61,094 nucleotides of DNA from Candidatus Rokuibacteriota bacterium. GTDB lineage: Bacteria; Methylomirabilota; Methylomirabilia; Rokubacteriales; CSP1-6. This document shows positions 9,124 to 18,900 of this stretch, piece after piece (position 1 is the first letter of the stretch; each line of letters begins with the position of its first letter). The stretch is from the NCBI GenBank assembly GCA_003220535.1, contig QHSU01000086.1:1-61094 (forward strand). Direction: 5' to 3'. The notes beneath the pieces were generated by a model. It had not been told where the DNA came from. It ran no database searches and saw only the letters and a list, made by a program, of their open reading frames with translations. The position numbers were made by a program, and so were the translations under genes.

Positions 9124-9380
9124 GATCGAGGGTCTCGGCCACGTGCCGAAGCACCTCATCAAGGAGAACATGGAGCGTCAGCTCGCGGTGTGCCACGAGG
9201 CGCCCTTCTACACGCTTGGTCCGCTGACCGATGAAGATCACCCAGGAAGATCACTCGGGATGTCCGCGACTACGCCGCCAAGCACGGCATCGCGGAGGAG
9301 ACGGCCGCGATCTCGCAGGGCTCCGGGAAAAGGCGGAAGAATTCAGGAAGGGCGGCGGCGAGATCTACCGGAGCGCCTGA
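9124..9380 (+). pseudogene. Broken partial copy of thiC
   Basis: Bases 9124-9232 closely match thiC around 8173-8280 (GHVPxHLIKEN through APFYTLGPLT). The copy then jumps by roughly 370 bases and resumes at thiC ~8650, continuing to its stop (RDYAAxHGIAEETAAI to GGEIYR). The junction contains a small local duplication (GAAGATCAC twice), and a one-base loss near 9320 shifts frame. It lacks the radical-SAM cysteines. Identity to the intact gene is high, so the duplication is fairly recent. Confidence 0.88.
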
Positions 9381-9436
9381 ACCGAACAGCAAAGGCGTAC
9401 GCGCAGGAAGTTTCCGGAAATGAGCACATTTTCCTG

Positions 9437-9465
9437 TTGACAAGCGCCTCGTGAGTACTGATACT
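9437..9465 (+). promoter_or_regulatory. Promoter candidate upstream of the secreted-protein genes
   Basis: TTGACA and GATACT are separated by 17 bases, one of the best sigma-70-like matches in the window. The region 9381-9716 otherwise holds nothing I can call. The leader to the ATG at 9717 would be about 245 bases. Confidence 0.4.
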
Positions 9466-9716
9466 GCCGCCCGTCTCAGGCGAAGTCTTCAGATTCATAG
9501 GTGGTCTTACTCGCCAGACGCGGAGAACCGCGAATGGCCACAGACAACCCCGGGCGCTTGAGCCCGTGTGAGCACGATGTATCTGCTTCCTGCATTACAA
9601 CGGGACTTCACTGCGTCCGTGTTCGCCATGCCAAACGGGTAGACGGCGCGCCAGTGTTTTCGGCCTCGTCGCCACCTGCGGGCTCGTTCGGAACGACCGT
9701 TGCCCTGGAGCAGGCC

Positions 9717-10052
9717 ATGACCAGCATCACGCGCGTCTTGCTCGTCCTAACGTTTCTCGGATTCCTCGTCGCCGTAACCGCTCACCACTCGGTAGAGGCC
9801 CAGGAGGCGCGGTTCTCTCTTGCGCTCGGACAGTCGGTGAGGGTCGGTCAGTACACGCTTGTCTTCAGAGGACTAACGAGGAACCTGCCGTCGTATGACC
9901 TCTATGTGGGCTCGGATTTGGTCGCCCACTTTCCCCCGTCCGCCTTTCTGCCGCCGAGCGGACCCGATTATGCGTATGCCAACGTCAGGATAGTCACGAT
10001 CGCGATGTCGTCGGACGGAACGGCCGTGACCGGGATCGTAACGGCACAATGA
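9717..10052 (+). CDS. Small secreted protein, unknown function
   Basis: The 111-aa product starts MTSITRVLLVLTFLGFLV, a clear signal peptide with likely cleavage around VEAQ/EA. A weak GGAG site precedes the ATG. The frame stays open upstream to 9501, but that extension has no protein-like character. The mature part is beta-rich (RVGQYTLVFRGLTR, YDLYVGSDLVAHFPPS) and about 85 residues long. I recognise no family. It leads a run of four plus-strand secreted-protein genes whose base composition is visibly lower in GC than the surrounding core genes. Confidence 0.6.
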   Translation: MTSITRVLLVLTFLGFLVAVTAHHSVEAQEARFSLALGQSVRVGQYTLVFRGLTRNLPSYDLYVGSDLVAHFPPSAFLPPSGPDYAYANVRIVTIAMSSDGTAVTGIVTAQ

Positions 10053-10119
10053 GCGCCGTGGCGTATTCCGCACCGGATAGATTCGAAATGGTCTCCAGTA
10101 GGACAAGCGAGGTCGAACC

Positions 10120-12147
10120 GTGAAGACGTCGGAAGCGACGACGATCCCCAGGTCGAGACGCGTCAGATTCAGCGTCCTCCTTGGCGCAATCACAGTCGTT
10201 GTCGGAATCGGTATTGGCTGCCCAGTCCACGCGCAGACAGGGACACTTCTCGCCGGACCCTTTGCTCCAATAGGTGGGGATGGTAACGGGCGAGGCATGG
10301 CATTTGACGGCGTCAACCTTTACATCACTCAAGTAGACGACTCAAACGTCTACAAGATTACACCGCCGCTGCCCACGGGACCGGTCGTGACAATATCAGT
10401 TCCTGCAGGTGATTCCCGAGTTAGTCTTGGAGGGCCCCTTACGTGGGATGGCTCCGCCCTGTGGACCGTGGACTACAGCACTACTCTGACTCTGTATAGA
10501 GTCAACGCTGCTACCGGTGCAACACTCTTCTCCTGCAGTATACCTTCGGCAAACCCGGGTAGTCCTGCACTACCGGGACTTACCCTCCCTGACGGACTTC
10601 ATTGGACAGGCATCGCAGGCTCAGAACTCGTGCTGAGCGGCGAAATAGCGCAAGAAGGTAGACCTACCGCGGTGGCCTTCATTAAGGCTGCGGACTGTAC
10701 GATAACATCGTTCTTCGTCTTTCCGTCCAGCCCCGCCGAATGCTGCAGCGGTGTCGCGTTCGACGGCGCAACGCTATGGCATGCCACGGATGGTGCCGCG
10801 ACGGTCTTTCAGACCGATCTGAGCGGTGTGCCGACAGGTGTCTCATTTCCAACTTCTCAGGTCCTAGGGTTCGAAGACTTGGAGTTCGATTCCAAAACGT
10901 TTGCACCGAAGTGTGCTCTATGGGGAACCACGGCGAGCACACCTACGGTCGCTGCGTATGAGATCCCCTGCCGGCTGGTCCTGACCGTGCCGGGGCCGAT
11001 CACCGTGAATGAAGAAATGCCGTTTATGTTCACGGTGAGCGCGACCAGCGGGGGCGGCCCTTCCCCTCTTATCTTCTCCGCGAGGAATCTCCCCGCTGGG
11101 GCGACCTTCGCCCCGCAAGAGGGCGGCACGAGTGCTGTCTTCAACTGGACCCCGAACTCGGCTCAGGGTGGACCCGCCGCCTATTTCGTCGATTTCACGG
11201 TCAGCGATGGCCAGTTCTCCGACACGAAGACGGTCGAGATCACCGTTCACGACACCCTCGTCGACACCGACGGGGATGGGGTGCCCGATTCCCGGGATAA
11301 CTGTAAATTCGCGTATAACCCGGATCAAGCCGATGTCTGCACCAACAGCCCCCAGACGGTGACCGCGCAGACGAGCGTCACCCCACCGGGCTCCCTCACG
11401 GGGTCGCTCAACCTAACAATGGTGGTCAGGTTCAGCGGTGGGACGAGCGGGATTAGCGTCCTGCCACCAGACCTCTTCAATACGATCTGCCGGGTGATCG
11501 ATAATGCAACTGGACAGGAGCTGCCGCAGGCAGGCGTGCCAGAGGGCCCCCCGGTCGACCTCAGCGTAAAGACTCTGAGCAACCCGAACGGCAGCCTGGT
11601 CTTCGTCGCCGCCAACACCACCCAGACATTCAGCACAAGCTTCGACTTGAGGCGCTTCTATTTCCCGAACTTGGTGGAGGGCAGCTTTACGATCAACTGC
11701 GACTACGTCAACTTCGCACATATTCCGCTGCCAGAGCCCGACGACCCCACCATCTGGACCGGCCTGGTCTCCGCCCTAACGCAGACCGCCTTCATCGGCA
11801 AGTACACCTTCAACGGATTCTTCTCACCGATTAACAATCAGCCCTTCAACCTGGGAAGGGTCGTGCCAATCAAGTTCTCTCTGAAGGACAGCCACGGCGC
11901 GTTCGTTACGACAGCGACCGCCAAGGTCTTCGTCCAGCAGTTGAACAAGCAGGGCAAGCCGGTCGGGAGCCCTATCCCCGCGACTCCGAGCGACGGAACC
12001 TCAGGCAACATCGCCCACTACGACTTCAGCGGCCAACAGTACGTCTTCAACCTGAGCACAAAGAGCATGGCAGAGGGTAACTGGCAGATCCAGGTGCGGC
12101 TAGACGATGCCAGCACCAAAACCGTCAACATCAGTCTGACCAAGTAG
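10120..12147 (+). CDS. Large secreted protein with TSP3-like and PxKF-type domains
   Basis: The 675-aa product starts at GTG and has a signal peptide ending VHAQTG. Residues ~45-280 contain GMAFDGVNLYITQVDDSNVYKI-like and VAFDGATLWHATD-like repeats, suggesting a propeller. Residues ~285-380 look like an Ig/cadherin-type fold (NLPAGATF...FTVSDGQFSDTKTVEI). A calcium-binding thrombospondin type 3-like motif follows (DTDGDGVPDSRDNC, ~residue 385). The last ~118 residues carry the NLGRVVPIKFSL signature of PxKF-domain extracellular proteins. This is an exported, probably surface-associated binding protein; no enzyme motif is visible. It is followed 20 bases later by another secreted gene. Confidence 0.75.
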   Translation: MKTSEATTIPRSRRVRFSVLLGAITVVVGIGIGCPVHAQTGTLLAGPFAPIGGDGNGRGMAFDGVNLYITQVDDSNVYKITPPLPTGPVVTISVPAGDSRVSLGGPLTWDGSALWTVDYSTTLTLYRVNAATGATLFSCSIPSANPGSPALPGLTLPDGLHWTGIAGSELVLSGEIAQEGRPTAVAFIKAADCTITSFFVFPSSPAECCSGVAFDGATLWHATDGAATVFQTDLSGVPTGVSFPTSQVLGFEDLEFDSKTFAPKCALWGTTASTPTVAAYEIPCRLVLTVPGPITVNEEMPFMFTVSATSGGGPSPLIFSARNLPAGATFAPQEGGTSAVFNWTPNSAQGGPAAYFVDFTVSDGQFSDTKTVEITVHDTLVDTDGDGVPDSRDNCKFAYNPDQADVCTNSPQTVTAQTSVTPPGSLTGSLNLTMVVRFSGGTSGISVLPPDLFNTICRVIDNATGQELPQAGVPEGPPVDLSVKTLSNPNGSLVFVAANTTQTFSTSFDLRRFYFPNLVEGSFTINCDYVNFAHIPLPEPDDPTIWTGLVSALTQTAFIGKYTFNGFFSPINNQPFNLGRVVPIKFSLKDSHGAFVTTATAKVFVQQLNKQGKPVGSPIPATPSDGTSGNIAHYDFSGQQYVFNLSTKSMAEGNWQIQVRLDDASTKTVNISLTK

Positions 12148-12167
12148 ACGGACGGAGCGAGATCGCT

Positions 12168-13964
12168 ATGAAGAAGCGTCGATGGGCGATTGGTGGGGTG
12201 CTCGGTGCGGTCGGGTGGATCGCGCTCGGGTGGGGCGGGGCTCAAGCTGGAACAATCCTTCCGACCGACCCCACGACCAAGTTGACCGTCCCCTCGTCGC
12301 CGGTCACGGTCTCCCTCTATCAGCTCGACAGCGACCTTCCGTCGGCTATTACTCTGCAATCTCCGTCGCGGTGCATCACGACCAGAACTACCTTCTACCG
12401 AGACGTTACTGACTGCTGGCTCCCTGAATGGAAACCAACGGGCGGGAAGAGCATTTTTGTCGTCGTCAACGGTTCAACCAACGTACCCTCGCTCGTACCG
12501 CACGCGGCCGTTCCCGCGTTGCCACTCTCACCGACGGCAGCGAATCCCTTCGTGGCTGCGCTGACCACATCGGCCTATCCGGGCCAGTGCACCAACGTCG
12601 GGTCAGGAACCGAAGACGATTTCACGCTGAACTCGACCCAGGAGACGCTGGCCACCTCACCCACGACGTCAGTGGTGGGCTACAAGTTGACACCGAATGA
12701 TTGCGGCGGGATGGCGGTCATCCAAGTCGGAGGCCTCAAGTTCATTCTTCCCAAAGATGGGACACCCACCGTTCCGGCGAATGGCATTCCCGACGCATGG
12801 GAGAACCTCTACGGTGGTGCCCTCAATCCTGCGACGGACGTAGACATCGGGCCCATCGGCACCTCGCTGTGCTGTGACGGTATCGCGACCTTCGATGAGT
12901 ATCGCGGATTCATCGTCTCAGGCAACCAGATCCGCACCGATCCCACGCAGAGAGATCTCTCGCTCCGCCTCATGAACCCTGTCTGCCCCGGCACCTCAAC
13001 AAGCACGAGCCTCCTCGGCGGTGGCACGACGACGTACCCAACCCCCACAAGCCTCGGCGCGACGCTCACGCTCCCGGCGACGGCTGTGACGGCGGGAAGC
13101 ATCGGCACGTTCACCGCGAGCGCGGGCGTGTTCTCCAATGCTCACACTCTCGGCGAGATCATTGGAATTTCCGGAGGAAGCGTTGTTGGTCGGGCGACGA
13201 TCATCGCCGTCACGAACTCGACCAGCGTTAGCGCGCAAATCACGCAGGCCTTCTCCACCACGCCGACATCCTGGCAACTCCGCGAGTCAGTCTTCGCCAC
13301 CGTTTTTAGTCTTCTAGCGCCTAACCAGGTTCATCTCCTCGCGTACATCCCAGGTGGCACAAACTCAGCAAGTAATACCGAGTGGCTTGACACCTTTGTA
13401 AGTCTCACGCCGTCAACGAGCGGCCCGGCAACGCTCAGCGTGGCCGACAGCACCTTGGATCGCACGATCAATCCCAACCGGCTCTACGGTCCGCCCCAGA
13501 AGGGGCTTCGGGTGATGGAGTGTCAGGATTCGGCCTCGCCGGCATCCTTACTCGGGTGGGCGTACGGAGTTGGATCGCCCAACGCGGTCGGCAACGTCAT
13601 CCTGTACACGCAGACCATCCTCAACTACATAACAGGATTGGCCAGCTCCGCGACGACCCTGAAATACTCTACGGCCTCCTTCGTGAACGCGGCATGGACG
13701 TGGTCTACCCCGATGGTCGTGGACCTCAACTTCATCGTCTCGAGGGCGATCCAGTTCTATACGGCGATGGAAGTCGTGCATTCGCTCAGCCTGACTCCGG
13801 GCGTTCAGGGAACGAACAAGACCTCGTATGGTCACCACTGGGCTCCCGGCACCGGCGACTGCGTCGACCAGGCAATTACGACGACCTCGAAGAGCGGCAC
13901 GGTCACGTTCTATATCCCGTCCCTCTGTGGCACCGCCGACCAAGGCACGTTCGTGCTTCAGTGA
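12168..13964 (+). CDS. Secreted protein, unknown function
   Basis: A 598-aa exported protein with signal peptide MKKRRWAIGGVLGAVGWIALGWGGAQA. It is rich in Ser, Thr and Pro. A segment near residue 205, NGIPDAWENLYGG, resembles calcium-binding TSP3-like spacers, and DGIATFDEYRGF (~residue 240) looks like an EF-hand or dockerin-like loop. Several Cys are present, consistent with extracytoplasmic disulfides. I recognise no catalytic motif or named family. It lies in the same orientation as, and close to, the PxKF-domain gene, so the two products may be exported together and could interact. That partnership is only inferred. Confidence 0.65.
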   Translation: MKKRRWAIGGVLGAVGWIALGWGGAQAGTILPTDPTTKLTVPSSPVTVSLYQLDSDLPSAITLQSPSRCITTRTTFYRDVTDCWLPEWKPTGGKSIFVVVNGSTNVPSLVPHAAVPALPLSPTAANPFVAALTTSAYPGQCTNVGSGTEDDFTLNSTQETLATSPTTSVVGYKLTPNDCGGMAVIQVGGLKFILPKDGTPTVPANGIPDAWENLYGGALNPATDVDIGPIGTSLCCDGIATFDEYRGFIVSGNQIRTDPTQRDLSLRLMNPVCPGTSTSTSLLGGGTTTYPTPTSLGATLTLPATAVTAGSIGTFTASAGVFSNAHTLGEIIGISGGSVVGRATIIAVTNSTSVSAQITQAFSTTPTSWQLRESVFATVFSLLAPNQVHLLAYIPGGTNSASNTEWLDTFVSLTPSTSGPATLSVADSTLDRTINPNRLYGPPQKGLRVMECQDSASPASLLGWAYGVGSPNAVGNVILYTQTILNYITGLASSATTLKYSTASFVNAAWTWSTPMVVDLNFIVSRAIQFYTAMEVVHSLSLTPGVQGTNKTSYGHHWAPGTGDCVDQAITTTSKSGTVTFYIPSLCGTADQGTFVLQ

Positions 13965-14001
13965 GAGCGTACGCCGTGAGACGACGAGCGGCAGGCTCTG
14001 T

Positions 14002-14043
14002 GTTGCGTAGAGGCTTGATCTAGTTGCGAAGAGGCTTGATCTA
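14002..14043 (+). repeat. Two tandem 21-bp direct repeats before a gene
   Basis: The unit GTTGCGnAGAGGCTTGATCTA occurs twice in immediate succession (14002-14022 and 14023-14043), differing at one base (T versus A). The second copy abuts the AAAGGAGG ribosome binding site of the next gene. It may be a slippage duplication or a paired regulator site. Confidence 0.8.
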
Positions 14044-14055
14044 AAGGAGGCAGTG

Positions 14056-14550
14056 ATGAGAAGAGCTGGAGTAGTCTTAGCCGTTGTTTCAGTCGTGTTC
14101 CTGCTGAGCGACTCCGACGTTCGGGGCGGCGCGGGCGGTCTGGTTGTGCCTCCCAAGACCACCGGGCCGGCCGTGAGCTTCACCGTCGTGACCGTCATTG
14201 CGGACACGGCGGTTGTGAACGGTGATCACCCCGTATTGACCAAAGGGCAGACCGCTCTCAGAGTGCAGAAGTCGGGCACGTTTGACGGAGCATTGTTCTT
14301 CAGCGGCCGCGTTTTTAGTTTCAACCAAGGCTGCATAATAACGCCCGGCTTCACGCTTCAGAGTTCCACAGAAGAGCGCTTTAAGGGCTTGATGGACCTG
14401 TGGGTTCCTTTTGGTGTTCGAAGCCAGCTGTTCTTGAAATTGGGGGACCCGAATAAAGCCGCGGTCACCGACATCAACGATATCGCCTGCAGCACAGTAG
14501 ACGGCGTGACGAGCTTGTCGTTTACGGGTACGATCCAGTTCGCACCGTAA
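14056..14550 (+). CDS. Small secreted protein, unknown function
   Basis: The product is 164 aa from the ATG at 14056, which has an ideal RBS (AAAGGAGG, five-base spacing). A GTG three bases earlier is less well placed. A signal peptide is evident (AGVVLAVVSVVFLLSDSDVRG). The mature ~140 residues are predicted beta-rich (VSFTVVTVIADTAVVN, SGTFDGALFFSGRVFSF), with two Cys that could form a disulfide. No family is recognised. It is the last gene of the secreted-protein run and is followed by a strong hairpin. Confidence 0.65.
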   Translation: MRRAGVVLAVVSVVFLLSDSDVRGGAGGLVVPPKTTGPAVSFTVVTVIADTAVVNGDHPVLTKGQTALRVQKSGTFDGALFFSGRVFSFNQGCIITPGFTLQSSTEERFKGLMDLWVPFGVRSQLFLKLGDPNKAAVTDINDIACSTVDGVTSLSFTGTIQFAP

Positions 14551-14576
14551 GCACCAAACGTAGTGCGTTCCCCGGC

Positions 14577-14606
14577 CCTCGGCCTCGACGGTCGTCGAGG
14601 CCGAGG
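14577..14606. terminator. Perfect 13-bp hairpin between convergent genes
   Basis: The arms CCTCGGCCTCGAC and GTCGAGGCCGAGG flank a GGTC loop. It sits between the plus-strand secreted gene (ends 14550) and the minus-strand DUF418 gene (ends 14615). There is no T-tract on either strand, so it is a candidate bidirectional terminator or mRNA 3'-end protector. Confidence 0.55.
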
Positions 14607-14614
14607 ATCGGGCG

Positions 14615-15913
14615 TCAGACCTGAGCGGCAGCGGGCGACGAGCGCAGGAGGCTTGGACGCCGGCCGTACACCAACCATCGCAACACCCATTCCACCGGCC
14701 CCAGGGCGAAGTAGCCGAGCCAGGCGGAGGACGCCAGCAACTGGAACGCCCAGACTCCCAGCACGATTAGGAACTGGCCGGCCCGATCGACGCGCCCGAA
14801 GAGGCCGAGGCCGTGGCCATAGAAGACCGTGGTGCAGATCAGCGTCTGTAGCAGGTAGTTGGTGAGAGCCATTCGTCCCACGGCCGCCACCCGGCCGAGC
14901 TGCCAGCCGCGCTCGCAAAGCAGCATCACGAGGGCCACCCAGCCCAGAGCCACCAGGAGGTTGCCCCAGTACCTGAATTCCTGGCTGACCAGCACGTAGT
15001 CCAGGAGGTCCCACTCCGTCGCGAAACTCCGCCAGAGCCCGAGCGAGATCAACAGGACGCCGCCCCCGAACCCGAACGCCCCCAGAGCCCGATAGGAAGC
15101 CCTGGAACGGGCGGCGCTGAGGACGCCCAGCCTGAAGAGCGCCATGCCGATCAGCATGAGACCGGTCATCTGCCAGAAGAGGCGGGTGACGAAGTACCAG
15201 GTCTGGATCTCCCAGGCCGCCGGCACCCGATGCGCCATCTGCGCGGCCCACCCCCCTCGGTACTGAGCGATCTCGACGGCGACGATCTCCGGCCGCGGCG
15301 TCCACTGCTGCCTCCATGCCGCCAGATCGGCCGGGTGGGCCTGGGCCGCAGACCACGTGAGCGTAAGGGTCAGTATCGTGCCGGTCGCGAACGCCAGGCC
15401 GCCGAGGGCCAGGAGCCACCTGGGTGAGAGCCGGCGCGCCAGAAAGACGACGGCGCCGCAGAGGGCGAGGGGAACGAGCATGTCGCCGTACCAGAGGAGG
15501 TACGCGTGCAGGAGGCCCAGGACCAGCAGCGCCCCCATCCGAAGCACGTGGGCACGCCAGGCCGGAAGGGCTCGGTCGCCGGCGCGGCCCGGCAGCATGA
15601 CGATGCTGGCGCCGAGCAGCATGGCGAAGATCGAGATGAACTTCCCGTCCGCGAGCACAGACGTGGCGAGCCATACCCACCAGTTGACGCCGTGGAGGTC
15701 ACCGTAGGCCGTCGGGTTCCAACGTGCCAGGCTGGGGAACGCGAAGAGTTGGATGTGGGTGGCGAGCATGCCGAGCACGCCTACCCCCCGGAGCACGTCG
15801 AGCGACCTGATCCGCGTCGGCCGGTCCGACCTCGCACGGCTCGGCGCATTAGAGTCCTGCGCTCCCGGGGAGGCGTTCGTGGCAGGCGACCGGTCATCCA
15901 CGCGGTTCCTCAC
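14615..15913 (-). CDS. DUF418-family membrane protein
   Basis: A 432-aa polytopic membrane protein. After a hydrophilic N-terminus comes RIRSLDVLRGVGVLGMLATH, the signature opening of DUF418/DUF1624 proteins. About ten hydrophobic segments follow. The C-terminal DUF418 hallmark is VGRMALTNYLLQTLI with a following FYGHGLGLFG. The family is distantly related to membrane acyltransferases; some members may transfer acyl groups, but function is not established. The start overlaps the end of the upstream cyclase gene by 20 bases, so the two are probably cotranscribed. Confidence 0.85.
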   Translation of the reverse strand: MRNRVDDRSPATNASPGAQDSNAPSRARSDRPTRIRSLDVLRGVGVLGMLATHIQLFAFPSLARWNPTAYGDLHGVNWWVWLATSVLADGKFISIFAMLLGASIVMLPGRAGDRALPAWRAHVLRMGALLVLGLLHAYLLWYGDMLVPLALCGAVVFLARRLSPRWLLALGGLAFATGTILTLTLTWSAAQAHPADLAAWRQQWTPRPEIVAVEIAQYRGGWAAQMAHRVPAAWEIQTWYFVTRLFWQMTGLMLIGMALFRLGVLSAARSRASYRALGAFGFGGGVLLISLGLWRSFATEWDLLDYVLVSQEFRYWGNLLVALGWVALVMLLCERGWQLGRVAAVGRMALTNYLLQTLICTTVFYGHGLGLFGRVDRAGQFLIVLGVWAFQLLASSAWLGYFALGPVEWVLRWLVYGRRPSLLRSSPAAAQV

Positions 15914-18900
15914 TCCCCGTGATACTCAACCCATGCGATTGCAACATCCCCTTGACGTGCTGCCGGCGTCCCTCGTCAGTGATCCTCGGCCCGCCACCGG
16001 GCGCATCCAGGAAGACGCGGATGGGGCCGCCGGAAGCGAGCGCGCGGCTCAGGTACTCGTAGAGACTGCGATGATCGCTCGCGACGATCAGCAGGCGTCC
16101 CAGTTCGCTCAGTGACGAAGCTGCCTGCTGGAGCCAGAGTGGCATGTCCATCACGATGAACAGGCGCGTCGCGGTCAGGAGATGGTCCTCGGCGCGGTCA
16201 CGGTCGCTGGCGCGCAGGTACAGGCGGCCGATCGCCAGGTGGCCGCGCGCGAGCAGGGGACGCATCTCCAACTCTCCCGACAGAGCGATCGCCGCTAGGT
16301 AGTGGTGCTCGGCCTTGTCGATGTCGAGGGCGTTGCGCGCGGCGGCTTCGCCGAGCACGTACAGTGCGGCAGCCGCATCCCCGCGTTGACCTCGCTCCCG
16401 GGCGAGGGCCAGCGCCCGCTGGGCTGCGGTCGATGCCTCGTCGACGCGATCGGCAAAGAGGCAGGCCTCGCCGAGCAGTGCGAGCACGGCCGCCTGCTGC
16501 ATCAGAAGCTGCCTCGACTCGACCTCCTCCGCGGCCTCTCGCACCAGGGCGACACCCTCGTCGATTCGCCCGGCCAAGAGATAGGCGCCGCCCAGGAGCC
16601 GGGTGGCCTGCGGACGCAGCAGCGTGAGGCTCGCCTCACGGGCGACGCTGCAGGCTCGCTCGAGCACGGGGCCGGCAGCGCTGAGGTCTCCCCGGACGAG
16701 GGAGCTGTATCCCAGGCCGATGCAGGCCGCGGCCAGGCTGTACGGGCTGCCAAGCTCTTCGGCGAAGGCCACCGCCCGGCGGCCGGCGACGACGCCCTCC
16801 TCGAACTCCCCGCGCTCCGCGAGACACCGCGCGAGCCAGGCAAGGTTGATGGCCTGATACGCCTCCCACGACCCGATGAACGTGCCGCCGAACGCGCCTG
16901 TCCGCCACTCGGCCTGTGGCGACTGCAGGACGGCCCGCAACAGCTCCGAGGCGCGCCGGTAGTCGCCGAGGGCGTGGCAGGCAAGCCCAAGGTAATGGCT
17001 CGCGTAGAGCTTGAGCGGGAGGTCCTGCAGCTTGTCGCCCAGGGCCAGCGCCTGCTCGGCGAGCGTTCTCGCCTCGCCGAACCGTCCCGTTTGGCGAAAG
17101 TATTCGCCCATGTGAATGGAAACCAAACCGAGCCGGCGCGCATCGGAGATCGCGCTGGCCATGGCCTCGGCCTCCCGCAGGTAGGTGATCATCCTCTCGA
17201 ACTCGCCGAGTTGGTAAAACGAGCCTCGAAGTTGGAGGCGCACATCGATTTCTTGCTCCCGCGTCTCCGGCGTCTCAGGGAGGTGGCGTAGCGCCTCCAG
17301 CGCCTCTTCGAGGGAGTCCAGTGCCTCCCGGTGCGCCGACCTCGCCTGGGCCTTGAGCGCGGCCTGCCTCTGATAGGTCGCGGCCTTGTTCCACACCTGC
17401 CCGCGCCCGAAGTGATAGGCGACCAGCTCGACGACGTCGTCGATGCGGCCGGCGTACAGGTCTTCGAGACCGTGACCGGCCGCCGCGTGGTGTTGACGTC
17501 GCCGACGCTCCAGCACGCCCGCGTACACCACGTCCTGGGTCAGCGCGTGCTTGAAGCTGTACATCAGCTCGGGTTGCTGCGCGCTCGGGAAGACGAAGTC
17601 GAGGGCATGGAGATCCCGGAGGTGACCCGCCACCTGGTCGGGAACGACCTTGAGGACGCGAGAGACCAGCGAAATTCCGAAGCGCCGCCCGACCACTGCC
17701 GCCCCCTGGAGCGTGAGTTTGAGCGGCTCCGCGAGGCGGTCGACGCGGGCGGCGATGATGTCGTGAATGGTCGCCGGCACGTGTACGTCGGGGCGGCTGA
17801 GCCGCGCTGCGCGGTTCTCGACGACGATGCCGCCCGTCTCGAGGAGCTGGCGGAGAATCTCCTCGACGTAGAGGGGATTGCCCTCGCTCTTGTCAGCGAG
17901 GATCTTGAAAAGCTGCTCGGAGACTTCCTCCGCGGCGAGCAAGGCCTGGACCATCCCGCGGACGTCGCCCGTGCCGAGGCCTTCGAGGATGATCGTCTCC
18001 GCCAACTGAGGCCCAAGCCACGAGGCCGAGTAGCCCGGTCGAGTCGTCAGCATTAACAGGACCCGATGGCCGGGCAGGCTCCCCGCAAGATGCGCAAGGA
18101 ATTCCTCGGAGGCCGTATCGATCCAGTGGAGATTCTCAACCACGAGGACGACGGGCGCCGACTCGCTCACCCGGAGAAACACGTCGCGAAGCACGCTGAA
18201 AGTGCGCTCCTTGAGCTGAGGGCCGGACAGACGATTGAGGAATTCCGGCGGAGCGGTCGCGCCGAGGAAGTGGGCGAGCAAGACGGACGGCTCCTCTCCC
18301 TCTAGGCCCAGGAATTGAGGCGCTTCGGCAACGTGGCTCCGGATTTCCTCGCCGGTGGCCCCGAGAGAGAGACCGAGGTATCGCCGGAGCAGCTCTAAGA
18401 TTGGGCGGTATGCCATCGAGCGGCCGTACGATACGCAGGTCGCCTCGAGCTCGAGGACTCCGGCCCCATCGAGGCGTTGCAAGAACTCGTAGAGCAAGCG
18501 GGATTTGCCGACACCCGGGTCGCCCACGAGCAACGCGATGGTGCCCAGGCCGCCAGCGATCCGGCGGTACACTTCGGTGAGAGACTCGAGCTCGCGCTCG
18601 CGGCCGACTAGCGGCGTCAGCCCGCGCTCCTTTGACACTTCCAGCCTAGAGCGCCCAGTCACCTCGCTACTCAGGGCATACGCGCGAACCGGCTCGGCCT
18701 TCCCCTTGACCTGGAACTCGCCCAGGTCCTCGAAGCTGAAGACCCGGTCCCGAAGGTTCTGCGTGCGCCGGCTCGTGACGATCTGGCCCGGTTGGGCGAT
18801 CGCGAGGAGCCTGGCCGCGAGGTTGGTGGTGTCGCCGACCGCCGTGTAGTCCATGCGGAGATCGTGGCCGATGGCGCCGACGACCACGGGCCCCGTGTTG

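Noticed and set aside
9501..9716. Upstream extension of the 111-aa secreted protein
   Set aside because: The extension lacks protein-like composition and would bury the signal peptide; ATG 9717 opens a proper signal peptide.
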